Positions 19,729 through 27,357 of a DNA stretch of 64,000 nucleotides are shown piece by piece. Positions within the stretch are counted from its first letter, which is position 1, and every line of letters starts with the position of its first letter. The stretch spans positions 1-64,000 of the forward strand of contig JAJDWA010000038.1 of the NCBI GenBank assembly GCA_022825825.1, read 5' to 3'. The notes under the pieces were generated by a model. That model was not told where the DNA came from, did no database searches, and was given only the letters and a program-made list of their open reading frames with translations. The position numbers and the translations under genes were made by a program. The stretch is from Candidatus Poribacteria bacterium (GTDB lineage Bacteria > Poribacteria > WGA-4E > WGA-3G).

Positions 19729-19822
19729 CTTCCTAACCTCGCCAAATTACCGATTTATTTTCTTAAACTTCATGTAAGCGCGCCGAAAAGAATAATGTAA
19801 ACTGTAAACCAACAATAACAGT

Positions 19823-22636
19823 TTATTGCTCAATCTTAATCCGAAACACACCAAGCGACGCTGTACCAGCATAGAGGAAACCGTCAAGAACTGCTAACGA
19901 AAGAACCTGACGACGTAGTGAACCCAACTGTTTCCACCGCTTCTTATCTTCTATCCATTGGTAAACACCTCTCTGCCTTGTGCCTACATACAGATTCGTG
20001 CCATCTGTCCATATTGACGAAACACTTGTTCCATCCAAGCCTTCGTTGATGGATGTCCATGTATGGCCACCGTTGATGGAACTGAAGACACCTTGATCCG
20101 AAGTGACGTAGAGTACCGATCCAACCCACCTTATACCCGTTATATCAACATCTGCCATATCTTCTGCTAAATGGATACGCTCCCACTGTTCTCCTTCACC
20201 CAGTAAACGATAAATTTCGTTGTCTCCAGTTATTGCATAGACCAGTTTTCTATTAACTGACAACATAGATATGTAGTGCCCGTCCAAGCCAAGATTGGTA
20301 ACCTCTGCCCCTGAATCCCTCTCCCACTGGTACCGGAAGACACCTTCATCCCAGGTGCCGATATAAAATGTGGTGCCGACTGTCTCCATACATGTGGTAT
20401 GCTCCCAATGAGTTTGGGCAAAATGTTCTACCAAAGCGTTATTATCTTCATCCAGCCGGAATACACCCGCGAATCCCCCTTCTTCGTCACGCGGGTCCTC
20501 TCTAAAAGCACGGATGTAGAGTTCACCATCCGAGACGGACAAAGTGGGCCATCTGTACTCAATAGGCATTGTTACAGCCTGCCACGATTCTCCACCGTCA
20601 ACTGAACAAACAATCTTTCCTCCAATGTTAGTGGAAAAGTTGGCGTATATCTTATTCCCAACAACTTCTAAATCCTCTACCGTTGTATTTGTCAATCCTG
20701 TGTTGGTTTCTACCCAAGAATTACCGCTGTCTGTGGTGCGAAAAACACCGACCTGGGTACCAGCGAAGACAGTATTTTCATTGACTGCCAGCAATGTCGG
20801 AACCTCCCGATGCGTTAATCCATTGTTGACTTCAGTCCAAGAATCGCCTCTGTCATCGGAACGAAAGACACCACTGTCAGAGGTGCCAGCGTATAGCGTT
20901 GTCCCATACACAGCCAATGTCCGGACGGTATCTGTTATTTCTTCTGCAGCGATGCGTGTCCATGTGTCCCCTTCGTCATCGGATCGAAAAAGTCCGCCAC
21001 CTTTTTCCCAAACTGCACCAACGAAAAGTAGATTATCCATAACAGCAAATGAGTCAACACGGATTTTGGATGGCAATTTCGGTCGTTGAGATGAATGTAA
21101 TGCAGAATCAGTTTGGGCGTTATTAATCCGTTCTTGGTGAGTAGGTTGCACAGTAAACCCTGAATTGATAGGATGCCACGAATCTTCTGTTGCTTTTTTC
21201 CGAAAAGCACCTCCCTCTTGTGTTCCAACAACAAGGGTGGTACCAATATTTGCCAATTCATTTATCTCTAAATTTGTCAATCCATCATTTTCTGGTATCC
21301 ATGAAACACTATCATCTGTATACCAAATACCCCCTCTTATGGTTCCAATATATATCCGGTCACCAATAACCAAGATACATGTGATTGATACAGGCCATTG
21401 GGGATCCGGCGCTATCTGCCATGTGTTACCGTTATCAGTTGATGCAAATAAACCTGACACCATATTGACGTAGAGGGTATCTCTCTTTTGCGCCAATGCA
21501 GTAACATCCCTAAAGAATCCCGATGTTTCGTGTAACCCTGTATTAACTGGGGTCCAGGACTCCCCACCATCCGTTGAACGGAAGACGCCCGCGCCATCTG
21601 TTCCAGCGAAAAGCATACCTTCAGAGGTCTCAAAAAGGGTTCGGATTTCTCCTCCATAAGGTCCGTTAGTTGGTCCCCATTGTGCTTTTGACGTTGAGAC
21701 TTCAGCATCATCGGATTGTGCCGCTGCAAATAGCGGTGCATCTGGTTTCTGACCCGTTCCATCATTGTTACTGAGTACATCGGAACGACCAACTTGATTG
21801 TTTATTGCAGGTTTGGCGGGGGATTCCAAAACTATTGGCGCGTCAATAATTTCAATCGTTGGTTTTGATGTTGCTTCTATACTATAAGGTTTCTGAAACC
21901 GAATTAGATTTTGTGCCCCAAATCCTATCAGTAAAACAACTAAAATGGCTGATGCAGCAGATATTGCTAACGGCGCAAGTGGTTTACTTGCTGAAGGCGT
22001 TACTGGATTGAGGTTTGAAATTTCCTTCATGATATTTTCTGTTAATTGTGTTGGCAGTTGGAAACTGCTAAGGTTTTCTTGGATCACTGCTTCCTCCTTC
22101 TTTAATCGGTTACGCGCACGGTGGAGTCTACTTCTAACGGTGTTGGGAGCCACACCCAAAAACTCAGCAATTTCTTCACATGACATTTCAGCGATGTAGT
22201 AGAGATGCATCACTGTCCGTTCACTTTCCTGTAGCTTACTGAGCAGTTTATGAACTATAGTGCGGCGTTTTTCTTTTGCCGCTTCTTCTCGCTGATGGGC
22301 CGTATATTCTGAATAATATGCCTCCTCCAACTCAGCGGGATTTGTCTCATCAATTGATTGCGTTTCAATTTTTTTCTTCCGGTGCCACGCAATACACTTT
22401 CGGTTTGTAACGACATAAAGCCATCCTGCAAATTGTCTGTAGTGTGTGAAGGTCGAGAATTTTTGATATGCGGTGATGAAAACATCTTGCGTAATTTCTT
22501 GTGCGATATGAAAATCACCAATTTTCTGCCACGCAAGGGTGTGTACCTGCTCCTGGTATTTTTCCACAAGTTGGGTAAACGCTTGCTGATCACCTTCTAA
22601 CGTGCGTTGGATTAATTCAGAATCATCGTGTTTCAT
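19823..22636 (-). CDS. ECF sigma factor-TM-Asp-box propeller fusion, copy 2
   Basis: The 937-residue protein has sigma region 2 (about 5-90), region 4 (about 127-178, VMHLYYIAEMSCEEIAEFLG), the SSFQLPTQLTENIMK linker, a membrane helix at about 221-241 (LAPLAISAASAILVVLLIG), then a propeller. Asp boxes include RSTDGGESW, ASTDNGNTW, RSDDEGDTW, RSDDRGDSW and RTTDSGNSW, each in a blade of 45-55 residues, several with a TGLT/NGLT tail. The sensor is most like copy 4 (both end with a ...LAVLDGFLYAGTA-type blade). The sigma part and promoter are nearly identical in DNA to copy 3. ATG 22636 has GAAGGTG just upstream. No accessory gene follows; a MITE-like element lies downstream instead. Confidence 0.9.
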   Translation of the reverse strand: MKHDDSELIQRTLEGDQQAFTQLVEKYQEQVHTLAWQKIGDFHIAQEITQDVFITAYQKFSTFTHYRQFAGWLYVVTNRKCIAWHRKKKIETQSIDETNPAELEEAYYSEYTAHQREEAAKEKRRTIVHKLLSKLQESERTVMHLYYIAEMSCEEIAEFLGVAPNTVRSRLHRARNRLKKEEAVIQENLSSFQLPTQLTENIMKEISNLNPVTPSASKPLAPLAISAASAILVVLLIGFGAQNLIRFQKPYSIEATSKPTIEIIDAPIVLESPAKPAINNQVGRSDVLSNNDGTGQKPDAPLFAAAQSDDAEVSTSKAQWGPTNGPYGGEIRTLFETSEGMLFAGTDGAGVFRSTDGGESWTPVNTGLHETSGFFRDVTALAQKRDTLYVNMVSGLFASTDNGNTWQIAPDPQWPVSITCILVIGDRIYIGTIRGGIWYTDDSVSWIPENDGLTNLEINELANIGTTLVVGTQEGGAFRKKATEDSWHPINSGFTVQPTHQERINNAQTDSALHSSQRPKLPSKIRVDSFAVMDNLLFVGAVWEKGGGLFRSDDEGDTWTRIAAEEITDTVRTLAVYGTTLYAGTSDSGVFRSDDRGDSWTEVNNGLTHREVPTLLAVNENTVFAGTQVGVFRTTDSGNSWVETNTGLTNTTVEDLEVVGNKIYANFSTNIGGKIVCSVDGGESWQAVTMPIEYRWPTLSVSDGELYIRAFREDPRDEEGGFAGVFRLDEDNNALVEHFAQTHWEHTTCMETVGTTFYIGTWDEGVFRYQWERDSGAEVTNLGLDGHYISMLSVNRKLVYAITGDNEIYRLLGEGEQWERIHLAEDMADVDITGIRWVGSVLYVTSDQGVFSSINGGHTWTSINEGLDGTSVSSIWTDGTNLYVGTRQRGVYQWIEDKKRWKQLGSLRRQVLSLAVLDGFLYAGTASLGVFRIKIEQ

Positions 22637-23160
22637 CGTACACCTTCATACAGAAAAAATAGAAATGCAATTACAAATAATAGAACTCTTTATATAATTA
22701 AAAACGCGATTTTGTGGTATAGAATTGCATGTTTTTGAAAAAAACGCAAATTTGGAGGAAAAAACGGTAATTTTCAAAATGGGAAGAGGATTTATGCAGA
22801 ATTATAAAAAACTAAAATTTGGACAATTCTTGTTCAGTGGGAGTTGAGTTTTCAACGGAAAGTCTATTTTTCTGCAAGTTTCCCATATCAGAGGAACGCC
22901 ACGAAAAATGCTGCACACCAACGGCGTGCTATGTGTCGGAATCACGTACCGCTCCGCTGGAGTGGAGATAGCAGGTTACAATGTGGCTATAAACATATTG
23001 CTCCGCTGGAGCAAAGCGGGTTTCCGTTTTGTCTTGATTTGACAACATAAGATGAACTAATTTCTAATATCAACTCACGTCTGAAAAAATTGTCCAAACT
23101 ATAGCATAAATTAACCGAGATCACGTTTGACATTATTTAGGTAAATCTTATAACTTCAAT
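22637..23160. repeat. Intergenic with copy-2 promoter and a ~280-bp MITE-like element
   Basis: The promoter of copy 2 occupies 22701-22729. From 22818 to 23098 an element is bounded by imperfect inverted repeats of about 30 bp: the left begins tttggacaattcttgttcag and the right, reverse-complemented, begins tttggacaattttttcagac, both continuing to a gagttga block. Two gctccgctggag palindromes are in its interior. No ORF with coding character is seen and no transposase is present. Confidence 0.65.
22701..22729 (-). promoter_or_regulatory. ECF-type promoter upstream of copy 2
   Basis: On the minus strand, TGCAAT, 16 bp, GCGTTTT. This is the same arrangement as copies 1, 3, 4 and 5, and the sequence around it is almost identical to the copy-3 promoter. 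Confidence 0.6.
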
Positions 23161-23925
23161 CTAATCAATTATGATTGAATTGCCTTTGTGCAAAAAAAGT
23201 GATGGTTTGCTTGGATCATCAGATGGAATCTCATGGATCAAATTGTCTGCGTCTAAGTCTAATTGCTGTCGCTGTGATGGACTTGGATTAATGAAGTAAA
23301 GCATAAAATTATCTGTGTCTGCTGGGGGACGATGAAATATTAAAGCACCACCATTAGCCTGCATTGTTCGGAGTGTCTGCAGGGCAGGCTCGAATCTCTC
23401 CTGAATATTTTCAGGCAAGACGGTCTTTGATTCTTCCATCAGGTCAATGAGACCAGTAAGAGACGCAACGCCTGATTCCATCATATCAACAATCATCATA
23501 CTTGGATGAATGTCTTCTGTAATATCAGATTCCTGTTTAGCAAAATCTGCCAATGCTTCCTTTTCATCGTCTTCCAAATCAAGGCTTTCAATGAGTTTTT
23601 CGATTTCTTCCGCTTCAAGTTCGTCAAGAAAATCTAAGAAGTCATAAAATGTAGCCTCTTCCACGTCCTTTTCTTCATTGTTAGCTTCTTCTATTCCGTT
23701 ATTCTCAGGATCAGATGTTTCAGACGGGGGCAATGTTGTTGGTTGTTGAGGTGTTTCACCGGACTGTTCTGACTGCTGTTTTTGTGGTGTGTGAGTTGTC
23801 TCTTCTATGAATGACTTTCTAAAACGTGTGAGGTCCCACTGATTATAAAGCAAAAACCCTACACATAACGCGATGGTCAAAACTAATGCTATTCCCACAT
23901 GTTTCCAATTAAATTGTTTCATCAT
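23161..23925 (-). CDS. Membrane-anchored accessory protein of sigma-propeller 3
   Basis: The 254-residue protein has a membrane helix at about 9-28 and the juxtamembrane motif LYNQWDLTRFRKS, shared with the protein at 14777-15514. A Gln/Pro/Glu-rich segment (about 40-85), a strongly acidic helical stretch (ELEAEEIEKLIESLDLEDDE) and a C-terminal domain of unknown type follow. AAGGTG precedes the tandem ATGATG at 23925. It starts 62 bp after sigma-propeller copy 3 and is probably translated from the same mRNA. It is predicted to face the periplasm. Recurrence of the same anchor beside two sigma-propeller genes argues for a functional link. Confidence 0.8.
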   Translation of the reverse strand: MMKQFNWKHVGIALVLTIALCVGFLLYNQWDLTRFRKSFIEETTHTPQKQQSEQSGETPQQPTTLPPSETSDPENNGIEEANNEEKDVEEATFYDFLDFLDELEAEEIEKLIESLDLEDDEKEALADFAKQESDITEDIHPSMMIVDMMESGVASLTGLIDLMEESKTVLPENIQERFEPALQTLRTMQANGGALIFHRPPADTDNFMLYFINPSPSQRQQLDLDADNLIHEIPSDDPSKPSLFLHKGNSIIID

Positions 23926-23987
23926 TGTTGCACCTTTTCAGTTTAGAGCTATTGTGTTTTCGGTAGGTTAATTTGACTATAGGAGGC

Positions 23988-26900
23988 CTATTCGTCAAAT
24001 GAAAAGTGTAGCACACCACTGCCCAATGTTCCAACATAGAGCGTGTCACCATCAACATCAAAACAGGTAACAGGAGACGGTATATCGGATGTGACTTGCT
24101 GCCACATGTCCAAATCTCTTTTGAGTTGATAGATATTTTCTCCAGTTTGACCGTATACCTTTGTGCCATCCACCGCCAGTCTATCCATAACGAGAGATGT
24201 CCCTTCTAAGTCTGTGAACGGATACCAGTCAGTACCATTGCTTGAGCGCGCAACACCTTTATTCGTCGCAACATAGACATTTTCACCAGCGAAAACCATT
24301 GCCTTGAAATAGTCAACAGAAAATGGAAGATTGGCAGTGACGTCTGTCCAAGTTTCACCTTCATCAGATGATCGCATGAGGTGTCCATCCCGTTTACCGA
24401 CATAAACAGTTTTTCCTGAAACGGCAAGTTTAAAACCGGTAGCATTGAAAAGGTCATCGGAATTCCTTAAATTATCGCTTTCACCTTCATCTATTAGTCC
24501 GGTGTCGTGCCAATTAGTCGTGTCGGGTTTCCATCTGTAAAGTTTTTTGTTGCGTTCTGCGTAAAACGTTGTACCGCTAACAGCGAAGTCGCCTGGTAAC
24601 ATTTTGGAATCAGGCAAATGACCAAATTCTAAAGTAGGTGTTTCTCGATTGAGGGTTCTCCTATCATTTTTCGTTAAAGACCGAAAAGACCGATAAACAT
24701 TCATGTAGAGAAAATTCCTATCGCCGATTTTTACATCCCCATCATTTCTTTTAATACCAATAGGATCATCATCTCCTGACATGAGTAGCATTCTATCAGT
24801 TCTCACATAAAGCACCCCTTCAACTTCCTTCAGAATCATGGTCGTCGCTCCACTATTAAGAAAAACATCTGTCCACGATTCGCCTCCATCAGTTGAGGTG
24901 ACAAGCCCTCTATGTGTAATCGCATAGAGGGTATCTTTTACGAAAACTAAATCCAAGATAGTTGTTCCAGTTAACCCTGAATTAAATTGTTGCCATGATC
25001 TACCACCATCCGTAGTGCGGCTAATTCCGGATATATCGCTACTATAGATGGTATTTGGGTTTAACATCACTGGTGTTGGTGCTATTTCGGGTATTGATCC
25101 TTTATATTCAGTATCGTCTAATACCCAAGTCCCATCATGATCAATTGCGTAGGATTGGTATTCGGTATCTATTACTACGATTCTACCTTTTTCTGCGGCT
25201 ATCTTGACCTTAAGGTTTGGTCCCATTACCGTAAACGGAAATTGATGTCTGCGGGGGCCAAACATCTGCAATGGAAAGTACAGACGATTTGCTTCCAAAA
25301 TCTTTTCTTTGTATGCGATTATTTCCCATGTATCGCCTTTATCGTTTGAATGGTATAGTATCCAACCAAAATCAGTAATTGATTTCTTAACGCCACGGGC
25401 GATACTAACATGGGTTATTCTCGGTTTTGTTGACGGTATAACTTTTACAGCATAGAGTTGGTCTCCTGCAACAGCTAAGGCGTGTATGTCAATTCCTTTT
25501 TTATACATAATCTCCTGACCAACAGGTATCTGTTCCCAAATATTATCATTGAGGCGATAAAGACCTTTATCGGTGCCAACAAAGACGGTGTTTTCAATGG
25601 CGGTAATTGCGCGAATTGTGATACTTGTTTGGTCACTGCTTAAAGGTGTCCACACCTCCCACGATGCCCCACTATCCTCGGAACGGTAGACTTTTTCAGA
25701 GAGCGCGAGGTAAAATGCATGATCCGTTATCACGAAACCGATGGGCAGTCCTCCTGGATGGGTGCCGAGTGTCTCCCAGGTTTCACCTCTATCTGTAGAA
25801 ACCAATATTTCTGTACCTGTGGCAAGATAGAGAGTATCTCCCTTCTCCACCATCGCTCCCCAACCGATTTTTTTATTTGGCACGCTGAGTGAAAGAGTAT
25901 TACGAGTGTTGATAAGTTTCCACGTACTTTCATTATCTGTAAGCCTATAGAGACCGTTGAGTGTTCCTGCGTACATGTCACCGCGAGCTGTTGCGAAAAG
26001 ATGAGTGACCGCACCCCCTTTCAGACCCTTCGCCTGAATCCAATTCGGTTTAGACTTTGAAATTTCTACTTCATCGGATTGTGCTGCAGCGAATAGCGGA
26101 TCCTCAGGTTTCTGTCCTACCCCATTGTTCTTATCTGTTAAATCTGCATGTCCAACCTGCTTTCTAACTGCAGGCTTTGTTGGAGAATCAATAACAAGCT
26201 GCGCTTCCGATATTTCAATTATCCGTTCTGATTGTGCGTTTAAGTTAAACGGCTTCTGAAAATCACTAAGCCGTTGTGTGCCAAGTCCCATCAGCAATAG
26301 CACTAAAACTGCAGAGGCAGCAGATATTGCTAACGGTACTAAAGGTTTACTCCCTGAAGGCGTTGCTGGATTGAGACGTGAAATTTTCTTCATGATATTT
26401 TCTGTTAATTGTGTTGGCAGTTGGAAACTGCTAAGGTTTTCTTGGATCACTGCTTCCTCCTTCTTTAATCGGTTACGCGCACGGTGGAGTCTACTCCGTA
26501 CTGTATTGGGCGCCACACCCAAAAACTCAGCAATTTCTTCACATGACATTTCAGCGATGTAGTAGAGATGCATCACTGTCCGTTCACTTTCCTGTAGCTT
26601 ACTGAGCAGTTTATGAACTATAGTGCGGCGTTTTTCTTTTGCCGCTTCTTCCCGCTGATGGGCCGTATATTCTGAATAATATGCTTCCTCCAACTCAATA
26701 GGATCTGTCTCATCAATTGATTGCGTTTCAATTTTTTTCTTCCGGTGCCACGCAATACACTTTCGGTTTGTAACGACATAAAGCCATCCTGCGAATTGTC
26801 TGTAGTGTGTGAAGGACGAGAATTTTTGATATGCGGTGATGAAAACATCTTGCGTAATTTCTTGTGCGATATGAAAATCACCAATTTTCTGCCACGCAAG

Positions 26901-26999
26901 GGTATGTACCTGCTCTTGGTATTTTTCCACAAGCTGAGTAAAAGCCTGGTGATCACCGTCTAACGTGCGCTGAATTAATTCAGAATCATTGTTTTTCAT
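23988..26999 (-). CDS. ECF sigma factor-TM-Asp-box propeller fusion, copy 3
   Basis: The 1003-residue protein has the same sigma region 2/region 4 module, linker and membrane helix (LVPLAISAASAVLVLLLMG, about 221-241) as its neighbours. The propeller contains STDRGETW, RSEDSGASW, HSNDKGDTW, RTTDGGRSW, TSTDGGESW and RSSDEGETW boxes and ends with a YVGTLGSGVLHFSFDE blade, like copies 1 and 5. The linker after the helix (QRLSDFQKPF, SEAQLVIDSP) matches copy 5, whereas the sigma part and promoter match copy 2 at DNA level, so this gene looks like a recombinant of the two. The anchored gene at 23161 follows. ATG 26999 has AAGGTG upstream. Confidence 0.9.
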   Translation of the reverse strand: MKNNDSELIQRTLDGDHQAFTQLVEKYQEQVHTLAWQKIGDFHIAQEITQDVFITAYQKFSSFTHYRQFAGWLYVVTNRKCIAWHRKKKIETQSIDETDPIELEEAYYSEYTAHQREEAAKEKRRTIVHKLLSKLQESERTVMHLYYIAEMSCEEIAEFLGVAPNTVRSRLHRARNRLKKEEAVIQENLSSFQLPTQLTENIMKKISRLNPATPSGSKPLVPLAISAASAVLVLLLMGLGTQRLSDFQKPFNLNAQSERIIEISEAQLVIDSPTKPAVRKQVGHADLTDKNNGVGQKPEDPLFAAAQSDEVEISKSKPNWIQAKGLKGGAVTHLFATARGDMYAGTLNGLYRLTDNESTWKLINTRNTLSLSVPNKKIGWGAMVEKGDTLYLATGTEILVSTDRGETWETLGTHPGGLPIGFVITDHAFYLALSEKVYRSEDSGASWEVWTPLSSDQTSITIRAITAIENTVFVGTDKGLYRLNDNIWEQIPVGQEIMYKKGIDIHALAVAGDQLYAVKVIPSTKPRITHVSIARGVKKSITDFGWILYHSNDKGDTWEIIAYKEKILEANRLYFPLQMFGPRRHQFPFTVMGPNLKVKIAAEKGRIVVIDTEYQSYAIDHDGTWVLDDTEYKGSIPEIAPTPVMLNPNTIYSSDISGISRTTDGGRSWQQFNSGLTGTTILDLVFVKDTLYAITHRGLVTSTDGGESWTDVFLNSGATTMILKEVEGVLYVRTDRMLLMSGDDDPIGIKRNDGDVKIGDRNFLYMNVYRSFRSLTKNDRRTLNRETPTLEFGHLPDSKMLPGDFAVSGTTFYAERNKKLYRWKPDTTNWHDTGLIDEGESDNLRNSDDLFNATGFKLAVSGKTVYVGKRDGHLMRSSDEGETWTDVTANLPFSVDYFKAMVFAGENVYVATNKGVARSSNGTDWYPFTDLEGTSLVMDRLAVDGTKVYGQTGENIYQLKRDLDMWQQVTSDIPSPVTCFDVDGDTLYVGTLGSGVLHFSFDE

Positions 27000-27357
27000 C
27001 GTACACCTTCATAGAAAAAAATAGAAAATGCAATTAGAAATAATAGAACTCTTTATAATTAAAAACGCGATTTTGTGGTATAGAATTGCATGTTTTTGAA
27101 AAAAACGCAAATTTGGAGGAAAAAACGGTAATTTTCAAAATGGGAAGAGGATTGAAAAGGAAGAAATAGATTTGGGTTGGAAAGCAAATTGTTAAGGTAG
27201 GAAATTGATCTGATATTATATAGTGAATTATAAGATATGTTGATATCTCTTCTGTAGGAGCGATCTCCGAATCGCGACTAAACAATTCGTAGTCGGGAAT
27301 CGGAGTTCCCTCCTACAATGTAAATGTCCAGTTAATCGTAAATCAACTATAAACAGT
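27000..27357. repeat. Intergenic with copy-3 promoter and a hairpin repeat
   Basis: The copy-3 promoter is at 27062-27090. A palindromic repeat at 27253-27317 has tgtaggag and ctcctaca ends and an inner tccgaatcgcgac / gtcgggaatcgga arm pair. It could form a long hairpin, and it lies upstream of copy 3 and after the stop of copy 4's neighbour only by position. No gene is seen. Confidence 0.65.
27062..27090 (-). promoter_or_regulatory. ECF-type promoter upstream of copy 3
   Basis: On the minus strand, TGCAAT, 16 bp, GCGTTTT, identical in both boxes and spacing to the copy-2 promoter. The DNA remains nearly identical out to about 27153, beyond the promoter. Confidence 0.6.

Larger units (their letters stand above)
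19425..19822. repeat. Intergenic with promoter of copy 1 and a MITE-like element
   Basis: After the copy-1 promoter (19459-19488) comes a leader-like stretch to about 19571 that is also found upstream of copy 2. An element then occupies 19612-19784 with imperfect inverted ends of about 41 bp: the left begins ggcgcgctttgatgaag and the right, reverse-complemented, begins ggcgcgcttacatgaag. Inside it a ggcgagg/cctcgcc hairpin is interrupted by the nested 35-bp element at 19694-19728. No target duplication is obvious. No gene is seen. Confidence 0.65.
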
